Shown here piece by piece: positions 25,356 through 37,476 of a DNA stretch of 64,000 nucleotides. This DNA comes from Dasyornis broadbenti (Eukaryota; Chordata; Aves; Passeriformes; Dasyornithidae). The stretch spans positions 186,001 through 250,000 of the forward strand of contig VZRN01003245.1 of the NCBI GenBank assembly GCA_013397935.1, written 5' to 3'. Numbering within the stretch: the stretch's first letter is position 1; each line of letters opens with the position of its first letter. The position numbers were made by a program, and so were the translations under genes. Under the pieces are notes generated by a model, which did no database searches, had not been told where the DNA came from, and worked only from the letters and a program-made list of their open reading frames with translations.

Positions 25356-27875
25356 CAGGAAAAACACTATTTATGTAAAAGCTGAGCAATGCCTAGTGGA
25401 ATTTGGAACCTAAAGCTACCTTAATTGGCTGCTCCAATCTCAGTTCGAGATTTTTTTAATGAAGGTGTCTGTGATATCTATAGTTATGCCATTACAGTTG
25501 CTTTGGATTGTCTGTCTATCTACTGGTATGTACTTCTGTTAGTGAACCCTGACAGCCAAATTTCTAAAAAGAAATTGGTACCTGGTTCATGAATATGAGT
25601 CACTAAATAAGTGGTGGTCTAGAAGTGGAATTAAAGCAGTTAAGGACCTCAAGGACTGTCTAGTTTTATACTAAGTCATTCTTCAGATTGTATTATATAC
25701 TGCAGAAGCATGAGAGGTAGAACCTAGGACGTGAGAATTTTAGTTACCCACTCTAACAACTAGCCACAAAAATCAGATCTCATGGAGAACTCCTATGGAC
25801 ATCACTTCTCAAGAACTGAAATAACTATTGGGAAACAAATTGCACTTTTTCTGTAAAACCTCATTCCTTTATTTGTTGCTTATAGCAAAAATATGATCTT
25901 TCAAGACTCATCTTGAAGCATTTAGAACATAGAGAGATTGTCAGATCCTGATTCTTGAGGGTACTCAAAGCTCAACTGGACAAAACTGAGTGAACCTAAT
26001 TATAACTTCAGAATCAGTCCTCCGTTGAATAGGGAATTTTATGAGACTGTCTGAGGTTCTTTATAGCTTAATTTATTCCATAATTAGAAATAAAGCTTCA
26101 GAGTCTCTTGAGTAATGTATGTAAGGTTTTCTATATACTTAGAATGTACTAGTTTTGTGTTTTACTGGTTATACAGATAACATCCCTGAGATGATCTGAG
26201 ACAAACACTGGAATAAGTGTTGTGTGAAAAGTTTATACCTGTGTAGAGGCTGAACTGAGATGGTTTAGGTTTGACACAACTCTATTTGTTACTTTAACTG
26301 AAGGTTAATTCTTCTCCAGGAATGTCTGTTAATGAAATCCTATATTTACTTACTAAATGTAGTGTCAGCCCTAAGGATATTTATCTGAAGTAAGACGTCA
26401 TAGCTACCAGAATGTAGCTTAGCTACCAGAACTTCTGCAGTTACTCAAAGAATTATTGAACCTTTAAAAGAAGTTAGGATATAGAGACTCAGTTTGAGGA
26501 CTAAGAAATAATTGGAAAGGTTCCCAGTGCTGGAAAATATGCATGTATGTATTTAAATATTGAATATTATGTATTTCGGCAGCCCATTTTGTTGTATTCA
26601 TTGATGAAACTTAATTTGAATTCAGTAATGATTTTATGCTAAAAGATGCTCTATTTAAGTTCAGTTATCTGCATACAGTAAGTACAGTCTAAGGTCGCAG
26701 AATGTTTGACAGAGGAAAGTTAACACCCCGTTTTCTGAAGTCTAGTCTACTGACCCAGATGCTTGAAATAACAAAAAGGATAGTGTCTCATCTATTCTGC
26801 TTTTCACATGTGCAAAGACAGTAAAGTATGAAATAGGCATAAATGACTACAGCAATTATAAGTTCTTTCTGACTCATCCTTAAATTTTAACCTTAACAGT
26901 TACATGTAGCAGAACTACAGGTAGTAAAGATCAGCTAAAAATTAAATGCTGTCTTGAAGTTCAAGTTCCCATGAGTCCATCTAACCAGTAATGGGCTAAA
27001 AAAGGAGAAGTGTAGAAAACTGTAGGTATTGATAACATTTAAGGATTCATCTCAAGCCTACTTAAAGAACAATCTATAGGGTAAAAAAAGGAAAAAAAAA
27101 AAAAGGTGCCTTCTGGAAACAAACAGGAAGACAAAAAGTTCATTTATTTTGATCTGATTTCCCCAAAAGCAAAAATATAGTAGTTTCTTTCTCTCTTAAG
27201 CCTGTTCTTGACATTGAGACAGTGGGATAATAGAGAAATATCTTCCCAGTGTTGGATTCTAGGTGTTGAATGTAATAAATATCTCTGAAAAAAACTAGTT
27301 TTGGCCAGTTTTCCTGTGAACTTGCATTATAACAAGGTTACAGAAACTTGCACCTCAGTTCATGGATCTTCAAGTCTTTAGACTGAATTTGCTCTTTAAC
27401 AATTTGTCTGAAACTGATACAGGTCTTTGAGAAGTGAGCACCTTTAGCTGACTGTGATGCTTTATTTCATCCTCTTGTTAACTGAGTTTAAAAATTGTTG
27501 CAGAGAATCAGATTTTTAGATTGATAAGCATTGGTCACATATGCTCAAAGGTAATTCTTTTCACTGAGGTAAAGGACCCATTTTACATGAATAAAGTAAC
27601 TTGTCTGTGTAGTGACTTTTTGTTCTTAAAAAAGGTAATATAAAGAAATATAGTAGTAGTAATATGAGGAAGCTTCTGTAAGTACTGTCACTAAAGAAAG
27701 TTTGGTATGTAATTCCTACCTCTTGTCTGCACTGTAATAATGGAGTCTAAGCAGTGACTTCTCAAATGTACAGTACTACCTGCATCAAATTAATTGTATG
27801 CTTTTGTGCATACTTTAAAAAAACTGACTAAGAGTTTATTGCAAGAGAATAATGCGCTTGAATTCAACAAAATGT

Positions 27876-28095
27876 GTGCACACGCTGGCTTATGTCCAGC
27901 TTTTTATCCACAAGAATCCCTGAGTTGTTCTCTTCAGGTCTGCTCTCAATGGGTTCATCTCCAAGTCTTTACTTATGCTGGAGATTGCCCTAACCCTGGT
28001 ACAGGACCTTCCACTTGAACTTGCTGAACTTCGTGAGGTTCACACAGACCATGTGCTCAAGTTTGTTTAAATCCCTCTGGATGGCATCCTGTCTT
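27876..28095 (-). mobile_element. CR1 LINE fragment, antisense
   Basis: Reverse complement of an internal CR1 3'-region segment. Blocks are GTCCAGCTTTTTATCCAC, TCTGCTCTCAATGGGTTCAT, GGAGATTGCCCTAACCC, CTTCGTGAGGTTCACACAGA and AAATCCCTCTGGATGGCATCC. About 220 bp, with neither terminus present. Confidence 0.82.
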
Positions 28096-28557
28096 TTTGT
28101 TGAACTCTGTTTGTCTTGTAAGACAGGGTAACCAGTGCATACCTGTTATTTGGACTGAAATTAATAAATTACATGGAAAATAACTCAACTACAGCTAGAA
28201 ACTTGCTGAAAATAGCCTAGGTGAAATGGAATAGGAGCTAAATAAGAAGGACCTTTTGATCTGAAATTTTGAATATGTATACATTGGTTTTGAGAGTTTA
28301 GTTTTTATCCATTAGACTTTTTTTTTCTTGCTGGGTTCACTTGTTATTGAGGAAGAGTGCTCTTTCTATTGTACCACAATGCACTGTACCATATTTCAGT
28401 GTGCTGAGAACTGTGATACAGTGTAAGGCTCATCCTGGAGTGACTTTCAAGCCTGGCAATACTTACAACCTGATTTATCAGTTATTATCATTAGAGATTC
28501 TTGGATTCTGTGTAGTTTCTCTGAAGTTTTTCTTGCTCTGATGTATTTTTGCTACAG

Positions 28558-28653
28558 GTTTTTGGTGCACTAGCATCTGAACCATTCAAAGTGAGTGATG
28601 GCTTTTATGGCACTGGGGAGACCTTTATGTTCACTTTTTCTCCAGATTTTGAA
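28558..28653 (+). CDS. OXR1: OXR1 exon: TLD domain core, part 2
   Basis: 96 nt, phase 0 to 0, between TTTTTGCTACAG and GAA|GTAAGTGG, a near-consensus donor. It encodes 32 residues beginning VFGALASEPFKVSDGFYGTG and ending TFSPDFE. The FYGTGETF block is one of the most conserved parts of the TLD fold. Confidence 0.95.
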
Positions 28654-29252
28654 GTAAGTGGTAATGACTTTGTATGCTTTTGCTCCCCTCCCCACCACCA
28701 CCCCAAGTGCATTATAGTAAAATACTTACCAAATAAATCTAACAGCAAAACTGAAAAATAGTACTAGTGTACTAGTACTTTTGGCCCAAAAAAGTCATCA
28801 TACTAGTTTTTTCATGGAAAGTTTAAGTGCAGAGTAAATTGGTAGTGTTTGAATGCTGAAGAACACACTCAATCTGACTCTTTAATAGTACTGAAGATTT
28901 TTCTGCTGTTCTAAATTCTTCAAGGTGTCTGAAGATTCACAAACTGCATCCTTTCTAGGGGCATATAATCTAACCTAAGCATATTTTCTTCATATTTTTC
29001 ATTGTGTAGGAGTTTTGGTGCTCAAAGATGACCTGGTTTGGAATGGTCTTATTTTAATTAGCATAAAACCTCAGAGAACTTTTATCTGCAAGTATCTGTT
29101 TCCTGAATTTTCTGTGTCAACTTGATAACTTCTTTAAGCTGGCCTCTAGCCACCCATAATCTGTCTTTACTAATGTTTGGTTTCTCTTCTGCCCACAGAA
29201 AAAGTTCAGATATTTTCACTTGCTAATCTATTTTGTTTGGGTTTTTTCTTAG
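28654..29252 (+). other. OXR1: OXR1 intron
   Basis: A 599-bp intron with GTAAGTGG at the start and GTTTTTTCTTAG at the end. I see nothing else in it. Confidence 0.9.
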
Positions 29253-29326
29253 GTTTTTAAATGGACAGGAGACAACATGTTCTTCATTAAAGGAGACATG
29301 GACTCTCTTGCTTTTGGTGGTGGAGG
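29253..29326 (+). CDS. OXR1: OXR1 exon: TLD domain, penultimate exon
   Basis: 74 nt, phase 0 to 2, between TTTTTTCTTAG and GGAGG|GTAAGT. It encodes VFKWTGDNMFFIKGDMDSLA then FGGGG, the last glycine codon being split over the intron. This is the WTGDNMFFIKGD block of the TLD domain. Confidence 0.95.
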
Positions 29327-30082
29327 GTAAGTTACAATTTGAGTCTGATAAAAGTGTTTGTCTGGACACTTTTGCAAAGAAAAATTGGAGTTGATTTCCA
29401 TTTGGTAGCTCAGGACTCACAGTCAGCAGCCAAGAAACTTTAGTATGTCAGGTGTTTAGCTTCTGAAGTTGACGAAAATTAAACAGGAAGTTTGTCGTCA
29501 ATGTAGTGTGCCATGAATTTTCAGCCCTGCAAGGTTATGATGCCTTCCATTATTGACTTGCATGTGTGTCTTACTGTATTCAGAAGGGACATGAGATATT
29601 ATGATTCTGGAAGGGTGTAAGTGTGAAAATTATGTGTAACTAGAAGAGGTCTGAATTGAAACTGAACCATCCCAAAACATGCTAGGGTCTTCAGAAATCA
29701 TACATTGTCTCGTCCTATGGTTTTTTTCCCACCCCCATGCAGGTGGATATGCTTCTGGAATATTTTCCTTATTTGTTATCAGCATTCTCTTTAGATATAA
29801 AAGTGCTATTATGTCATGCTATTAATAAAAATGGAAGAGGCTGAAAACCAAGGAATTCTGATTAGCTTTTTATTTCAGAATATCTGCAAAAGGGATATTC
29901 CCAAATTAATTAAGACTAAAAAAAATAAAATCTTTGTAGCATAAATTTATCAACAGCAATGAGGTACTTCTGTTAAAAACTAACTCTTCCTTCTCATTTC
30001 TGAATTTTGAATGAAAAATACATTGATAGATTCAATGCTTACTCCCTCAGTCTTTTGCTTTAATACATTGTCTGTCTTGCAG
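29327..30082 (+). other. OXR1: Last OXR1 intron
   Basis: A 756-bp intron from GTAAGTTA to TGTCTGTCTTGCAG. No repeat or gene seen. Confidence 0.9.
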
Positions 30083-30218
30083 AGGAGAGTTTGCTCTTTG
30101 GCTTGATGGTGATCTCTACCACGGAAGAAGTCATTCATGTAAAACATTTGGGAATCACACACTTTCTAAGCGAGAAGACTTCACTATTCAAGACATAGAA
30201 ATATGGGCTTTTGAATAA
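30083..30218 (+). CDS. OXR1: OXR1 terminal coding exon
   Basis: 136 nt: one base completing the split glycine codon, 44 codons and a TAA stop at 30216-30218. It encodes a segment beginning GEFALWLDGDLYHGRSHSCK and ending QDIEIWAFE, the invariant C terminus of OXR1/NCOA7-type TLD proteins. No frameshift or premature stop occurs, so the domain should be functional. The protein ends directly at the end of the TLD fold, as in other vertebrates. Confidence 0.96.
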
Positions 30219-31920
30219 GTATTCAACTATTTCTACAGGTTATTGTCCCAAACCTGACATGAATCAGTGCAGCTTAAAAATCCCTAGGAGCAATATAATG
30301 TATTTTACTTATCTGGGTTTTTTTTCTAAGTTTTCAGTGTGGCCATTAGTTATTTTTAAATAGCAGATGTTTTTTCATGCTCTCACATCTGTAATATACT
30401 GTCATACTTTTTCTAAGCTATAGACTCTTTTACAAAATATTGACATTGTGGACTAAAAATTAGCATTAGTTACTTTGAGCCTTGTGGCCTGCAAAATTTT
30501 CTTATCCATACTACAGTTGCCTCCCAGGTTTCCCACACACACCTTTCCTGCAATCCTGCTAGGGGGCTGCTTCATTGAATATAGGTTATTATTTTTGTAT
30601 TCAAATTATGTCTATGAATGAAGTTGCCCTCTGTGAACCTCTAAGAAAGCTGCGTGTGGGTATTTGGCAGCAGCACTGCAGGGACTGGTCCAGACCAATG
30701 ATGGGTTATTCAAGTGGTGCCACAAATGGATCAGAAGCTGAGCATTCCTTCTTAATGCATCCCAGTACACACATGGTGAAGTTAGAAGATATCCAAAGTC
30801 AACAGTGCCACTCGTCTTGCTTATTGTTCATGTTTAGAAAAAAGTCAGTTAATGTGTTGTAGCTGCATGCTGATTGTATTTAAAGGGTGTTTTGCACATG
30901 CTGTTAATGATCCCCAGGTTTGGGACAAATACTGACAATACTGAGCTGTGTGGCAAAGACTTACGAAATAGCAAGAGAATGTAAGTATGTGAGAGTTCAA
31001 AAAAATTAAAAGGCTAAAGCAAGCAAAACTCAGTGAACAATTTGTAGCTATAGTAGGGCATTAAAAGTACAGAAACAGATGCATCTTTCTTCAGCATAAA
31101 GTGTCAGATATATACTGTTATACTGTTGTAGCCGTGTAGCACATCAGCTCCAAGAATATAGCTTATTCCTGTCCAAAGAAAAAAATACTTGTGATGTTTT
31201 TGAGTGGGTCTATGTTGTAAATTTACAATTAGCACCAGCTCTGATTAAAATGACATCATATATCATAGGTAGACAATATTGTAATTCAGTAGACTTGTGG
31301 AATATGCAAACTCACTGTCATGTGACCTCAAAAAATAAATGACAGGCTAGAATACAGTTCCAGTAGCTCTTGTCCACTTTTGTAGAAAAATTGATAAGCC
31401 ATTGTGGCAATAACAGCTCAACAAAACTGTTTGTTTCAAAGCTTTTATTCTATGTTCTGCAAAAAAACAAAACAAAAAAGAACAAAAAAATTGCTGTTAA
31501 GTGTGACAGTGACTGACTCTGTGCTGAAATTTCAGCTATTTCAGACAAACATTGTATATTATCTTGTAAATTAATGTTTAAAGTAGTTTTGTTATTATAG
31601 AAAAGTGTTGATTGACGGGTTGCTTATAGCACTTTAAATTATTCTAGAAATGGAATAAAAGCCAAATGGGTTGGCTTACGTAGATGTAGTTGTATATTAT
31701 TTCAAAATATTTACATTTCTGGAAAGTTAAAATAAAACTAATTTGAAGACAGCTTACTGCTATGGTAATGAGAAAGGGCAGATGTTTCATCTATAATATG
31801 CTAATGCTCAATATGAATAGAAAAACAGGGCTTTGTTTCCTGTCTCTGTGTATATCTCTTTATCCTTATTAGAACTTAGTACAATGTGTAGAGTAAATGT
31901 TTACAAAATAAGGAACTGTA

Positions 31921-31926
31921 AATAAA
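31921..31926 (+). promoter_or_regulatory. OXR1: Candidate OXR1 polyadenylation signal
   Basis: AATAAA with a G/T-rich segment about 45-55 bases downstream. It is one of several candidates in the 3' UTR. Confidence 0.45.
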
Positions 31927-32083
31927 TTGAAATGGCTTTTCTCCCCTTTGGTCTTCCACAGCAGTATTATTGTCTTTGTGGAGTTACAACTGATTATTAC
32001 AACAACAAAAAAAATCCTGTAATGGATTTTAAGTACTATAAGCTCACAGTGATGTATAGCAAATAAATCTAAATATATGTAAA

Positions 32084-32089
32084 AATAAA
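32084..32089 (+). promoter_or_regulatory. OXR1: Candidate distal OXR1 polyadenylation signal
   Basis: AATAAA inside AAAAATAAACTTGAG, 22 bases after another AATAAA at 32062. It is followed by TTGGACTTTATTT, a moderate downstream element. Confidence 0.4.
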
Positions 32090-32105
32090 CTTGAGTTGGA
32101 CTTTA

Positions 32106-35100
32106 TTTAGAAGTTGGAGTTTATGTAGAAGCACAAATGCTGGTTTTTGCTGTTCATTTAATAACTGAATGTATAGGATGCATTTTCTCATCTTTTTTGG
32201 CATTTTGGGGGCTTTTTCAAGCGCACTGAGAAGCAATGGGAATGAAATATGTTGTGTTCGGCCATTTTGAAGGTGGGAGGGGGAACAGCCTCAGATCATC
32301 CTTGCTGACAAAACCATTACTTCAACTGCTTAGTCTCTATCCTAAGTTTCTATTGCAAATAAAGCATATTATAGATTTTTAAAGGCTGGTGTGAAGAATT
32401 TTATAAAGAATTATACTTAAGAAGAATTAAATGAAAGCACACAAATCTTCAGTAGCTGAATGTTTCCAAGTATTGGACCAGTCTTGGAAAAGCAAATAGG
32501 AAGCAGAAAAGTGGAAATCAAGAATAGTGTTTAGTAAGCAGTATAGTAGCAGTCATGCTTGTAAAATACTAAATTAGTTAAGGAATAGCAGGACATTTGA
32601 TTTAAAGCATAAGTGACTGTGGCAACACTTAGTGAAACAACTGGCTTTGTAAAGGATCTGTGGAGAGTAGTGCATGTCTACTTATGGAAGACTGTGAATT
32701 TTATTACAAGAGATGTAGTTAATTTCTGTATGACACATAAAAAATTGTATAGATAAGATCAAAGGCACTGTCTTGATGTCCCTCCTGTCTTCAATTCATT
32801 ATACATTTTCTGCAGTAGAATTCCATTCCATCTTTCTTGGCAAGATTGCTGTGATTGTAAAGAGTTAGAGTTTGACATATGCTGACGGCTTATGAGACCC
32901 ATTATCAGGAGTTCAATGTCAGAAGATTGTGTCTCAGCATACAGTAGTTGGATGGATTCACTGAGTAACTCAATGTTTTGTTTGGATAGCTGGGATCCAA
33001 ACATGGGGTTCTTAAAGTATCATCTCTTAGCTCTAAATCCTGTGTTAGTTACTGCTTTTGTGTTAACTGCAAAAAGATCATAATTTATGATGTACAGCTT
33101 GTGCTTGCATCCTCCTGCTCACCTGTTTATATTGCATAGAGTTATTTTTTTGTACAGGAATCAGAATGTCTGCATAAAATTTGCTCTTGGAAGATGAGTA
33201 AAAACGTTGACTATTCCTTCAACTTCAAATAAAAAAATAATAATCTTGTATTCTTCATTCAGTATTTGAATCTTAAATCTCACTTTTATGTTCTCCCTTC
33301 ATAAAATGACAGGTATTATCAGAGTATTACTGTTATCACTGCAGTTTGGAGCTCAGTTAAGGGAAGAAACCTCTCCTCTTTCTCTCCTTAAGGAGCATTG
33401 CATGCTCCTGCAATGATACAGAGCTACTCAGTGGTTCTGGAGCAGAGAGAGGAGTTGTCCAGCTGAGGGAATGGTGTATACTTGGTGTGGTGTGTGCAAA
33501 CCAAAGTGGTCCTGCTGGCTGTCTTACTGCAGAAGTGCCAGTGCCAGCTCTGCTTTCTGCTGTCCTGCTTATCTGAGAAGCTTCATAATCATAGTTTGTT
33601 TTCTGCTGTAATAATTACACTGCTAATAGTACGTGAGCTGTTGAATGCTAAACCACTTTGTGCCCTGAAGTATCAGCAGGGGCTTTAGTTGAGATGTTGG
33701 GGTGGTGCAACCTGAAGTGTCTGTAGGACCAGGGCTTGCCAGTATCTGTTCTGTGATCAGTGATGATTGAACATATCCCCATGAATATTACATTCTTCAC
33801 TACAGCCGCTTTTATTTCAGTAGCCATACCCTGTTTTAAAAATGAGCTGTACTATTGAACCTTGGCTGTACAGAAACATTTTTAAAGAAGGCATTATTGC
33901 TGTGGAGGAGGGAGCTGATTTCTACTGGGTGGGGTACATGTCCAGTGAATCTTCAGTCGTTTCAAGCCACTGCAGCAACTGTAGTAAGACTGGGAAAAAT
34001 ACAAAGGTATGAAAGTCGAATTTATTTCTTCTGATACAAATTCCGTGCTGTCGCTTAAGCGTGATAGCTGTATTAGAATAGGAACTTAAAAACATTTTTC
34101 ATACAGAAGAAGAGACAAGTTTTTCACTATCAAGGATGTGTACTACACAACCCTTGCAAAAGCAGCACTACCTTCAGATGGGACAGTGCAGGAGCTCTGT
34201 TTCAAGTAAAACATTTTGGGGGTGAATACAATATTTAAGAAAATAATGTGCAACTATAAGCTACCGTGAGAGTAACTGAGAGTTGCTCACTGTCTCAAAG
34301 GTTCAAGATCTTGTTTTCAAAGCAAGTCAGAACTAGGAAAGCAAGTCTTAAGTAAAAGTTTACAGAGACTGCTTTAACCAAGGAGGTTTTGACCTTTCTC
34401 ATCTTTCTGCTTAGAATATTTAAATTTAGGAGAGACATTGCTAATTTCACAAAAATGCAACACAGTATAGTAGGAGAGTTAGGCTGGGTAATTCATGGAG
34501 TGCTTTTGTTTGGTTGTTTTTTAATGAGTTCAGATTTATTTTCTCCAACATTCCATGGATAAACTTCTCACACAACTTTATGTAAAAATATGTTATAAAG
34601 CATATAACTGACATGAAATTCTTCCATAAACCATATCTTATATCAATATTTAATATTTCTGTTCCACAAAAATGATAAGTTCTTTTCAGAAATTAGAAGG
34701 CTTTGCATGATACTGCATACTCAATGGAAAATAGTGGAGGGTAGTATGAGAAAAAATATTAGTTATATCACGAGTGGTTTTCGCATCCGATTGGAAATAG
34801 TTTGAGTGGAAGAATGGAAAAAGTTGGGGGTTTTGTTTATTTTGTATGGATTTTAACATTGTGTTGAGATGACTGAATGGGAGGCTTAAGTTACCTGCAG
34901 TGAGCTTTATATTGATGATGTATAGTAGTGATTACATTTTTACCTCTTCTGTGTTTTTCTGTGGTAGGATGAGAATTCTCACGAGCAGAAATATGTAATT
35001 CTCTTAACACATGCCTTTAGTGTGTATTCTTTGTACAAGTGTTTTGTACAAGGTCTGTTGCCATGTACTGTGAAATCTTCTGGTGCTTTGGACAGAGAAG

Positions 35101-35985
35101 CCTTCACAGTAAATATTTTAACAGCCTGTGAAAAGGAGAATTATTGCTTCTATTTTGAAGCAACTTACTTATATTGTACTTCACAGAATATGTGCCTGTG
35201 TTTATTTTCTAGTGTGTGGGAGAATTACCCAAGAAATAATGAAGGGTTTTATTTATAATTCATGTATTCCTTTGACAACAAAATTTTGTCAAGACAATTT
35301 AGACAGCTATGAAGGGCATTATATAAAGACATAAAGAATAAGTTAAGAGTATGCAGGTAAAAATCATGATATGTAAGTATTACGCTAAGACATCAGTTTT
35401 ATAGGTCAGCTAGAGTAGTCTAAGAAGTCTCAAGAAAGCATTAAGTAAGCTGTGTTGATTCCATCTTACAATTAATTTTTTCTTTCTTAGAGTCACATAA
35501 TATATAACTATGCCTAAAATATTAAGGATTTACATAGGCTTAGAACAGATGCAGTAGACAGTTCTTGTATCACTAAGTTATAGAACATTTGGTTTATGTA
35601 CATTGGAGCTTCAAACTGGAGTACCTGTGCTCATAATAAGACAATAATATTTGTTTTATCAGAGAGACAAGATGTTAATACTCCTTTACTTCTGTAAGAA
35701 GATATTTGCTCTTTCAGTTTGAAAGAATCTTAAGGGAACAAAAAAAACCCACTTCTTTTTCATTACTTGCCCAGGCATCTGCTCTGAAACAAATGCTTTT
35801 CATGTGAAGCACACGCATTTTACCAGGGCAGCTATTTTTACAGTAGTAGAGAAACAGCGATCTTTCTAATCCAGTAAGCAGTAGAGACCTTGCAGAGGTC
35901 TCAGATTTGTGAATAATACAATTTAAGCCCTAGAAGTATTGTTCATTAGCATTTAGTCCTCTTCAGCATCACCTGGACTGAAATA
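32106..35985. other. Intergenic space between convergent OXR1 and ABRA
   Basis: AT-rich sequence between the predicted ends of two tail-to-tail genes. I see no coding sequence, RNA gene or recognisable repeat. Either gene's 3' UTR may extend further into it. Confidence 0.6.
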
Positions 35986-36998
35986 CATTTATTTCAGAGG
36001 CATTGAAATGGCAAATGCTGTGCAATTAGGTCACTATTTCTTTGTGATATGGAACAACGTTTTCCTCAAAGTTATGAACACTGTTTCTCTCTTTTCTCAC
36101 AGAAGTACATTTCAATGGAAGATAATGATGGTAGTCAGTTTTTTGCTGTATACAAAACTACAAGCACCTGGCTAGCATTTTATGTTACATGTTATTTTTC
36201 CCTGTATTTGTAAGTACAGTATCTGCATAGATAACCAGATGATACATTGCACAATGTTGCATAGAAGGTACTTTTTTAGGTAGCTATCTAATCAAAATTT
36301 TTTTGTTCACTACATTCCAACCTCTCTAAGTTTAAATATGAAACTGTCTAAAAAAATTAGTTAAATAAATACAATAAATATATAAAACTCCATTTATAAA
36401 AAGGATTTTTATGCAATATATAAGAGAAAGCTGTGTCAACAGTTACCACAAGGTAATACTGCAGTAGCAGTTGCATATCCTGCTTGTAAAGAAACAAACG
36501 TGGTATCCTTGATTCTGTATTAAAATAAGATATTTTTACTTGCATTTAAATAAATTAATTAGGAAATGCATACACAAGACCATTTGTAGATCATAAACTT
36601 GGTCTGAGTTTATATTGTCATTCAACTTCTGATCTGGCAAGTTTCATATTCCTGATATTCCAGTTTAAATAGGTTGGGAATATCTTACTGTAAGAAGTAG
36701 AAATTGGAATTAATTTGTAGCTATTTCTATTGCTATGAGCTTTTATCATCTGCTGCTTATATTCCGCATAGATTTTTTCACCTTATTTTTCATGTAGTAG
36801 TTAACTTAATTTTCATACAAAATGAAGTCCATTTGGATGCTTGGGTTATCATGCACTAGGTATAAAACACATATTTCAGAAAGCACTTGTCTTTTCTGTG
36901 TGGTAAACAGCGGAATCTTATATTCAAAATGCGCAAATGCTAATGGCAAGGGAGAACGGGACAAAAGTTTTCCAAAAGTTGTTCTGGTTATAGCCTAC
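35986..36998 (-). other. ABRA: ABRA 3' UTR (tentative)
   Basis: Sequence following the ABRA stop on the - strand. The AATAAA I noted reads at 35993-35988, giving a UTR of about 1 kb. The end is a guess from that hexamer alone. Confidence 0.3.
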
Positions 36999-37476
36999 TT
37001 ATTTTAATAAAGTAATTATGACATTATCATCCCTTCCTTGCCATAACATTTCTCCCTCAAAGTCCACCAGCCCGTGTTTCCTGGCTCTCATCAGAATCCC
37101 AACAACCTTATCTGAAATACGAACGTATCTGTCGAAGAGTTCCCCAAAAGTGACTTGGATCTTGCCGTCGGGCCGTGGTTTAGCCATGGATTCAATGATG
37201 AAGCACATGTCCCTAATCTCCCGGTGGATGTGGGCCTCAGCTCTCTTGGCTCTCTCGGCGGTTTTGGTTCCTTCCTTGGGATGGCCATATCCTTCGTCTC
37301 CTTTGTGCAGGCGCGTGGCCATGGCCAGTTCGTGGTCGAACTCCTCACTGAAGGGGTTCAGCTTCTGCGTTGTGATGTGCTGGTTAGCCCATTCCTGCCA
37401 CCTGTCCTTGAGGCTGTGCACGGCGCTGCATTTCCTGCGCGCGTTGCTCTGGGCCTCCTCGCTCAGCCGGCTGGCA
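36999..37476 (-). CDS. ABRA: ABRA (STARS) exon 2, actin-binding Costars domain
   Basis: Second and last coding exon of actin-binding Rho-activating protein. Reading down the - strand, the acceptor CCATGTCTTTCAG ends at 37477 and the exon opens with T, completing a Leu codon split over the intron. It encodes 158 further residues ending DDNVIITLLK, then TAA. Residues from about KLNPFSEEFDHELAMATRLH onward match the vertebrate STARS C terminus almost word for word; the last 80 or so residues, including FGELFDRYVRISDKVVGILM, form the Costars domain, a winged-helix-like actin-binding fold. ABRA binds F-actin in striated-muscle sarcomeres, promotes Rho signalling and so frees MRTF to activate SRF targets. 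The exon is much richer in GC than its intron. The frame is intact. Confidence 0.96.

Larger units (their letters stand above)
22982..28557 (+). other. OXR1: OXR1 intron
   Basis: A 5.6-kb intron. It contains a pair of frame-shifted protein-like stretches on the - strand (23261-23673, origin unknown), a long A run at 25318-25355, and an antisense CR1 fragment at 27876-28095. It ends with TTTTTGCTACAG. Confidence 0.8.
30219..32105 (+). other. OXR1: OXR1 3' UTR (predicted)
   Basis: Non-coding, AT-rich, with several AATAAA hexamers in sense: 31654, 31731, 31921, 32062 and 32084. The signal at 31921 is followed by a T/G-rich element (TATTGTCTTTGTGG), a good downstream element. The one at 32084 is the last of the cluster; a further hexamer is at 32358. 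The end point is therefore inferred, and alternative polyadenylation is likely. Confidence 0.5.

Noticed and set aside
17260..30218. NCOA7 as the identity of the TLD gene
   Set aside because: The linker VVSVAEYHRRIDALN...LCRRLQ and the neighbouring ABRA gene fit OXR1.
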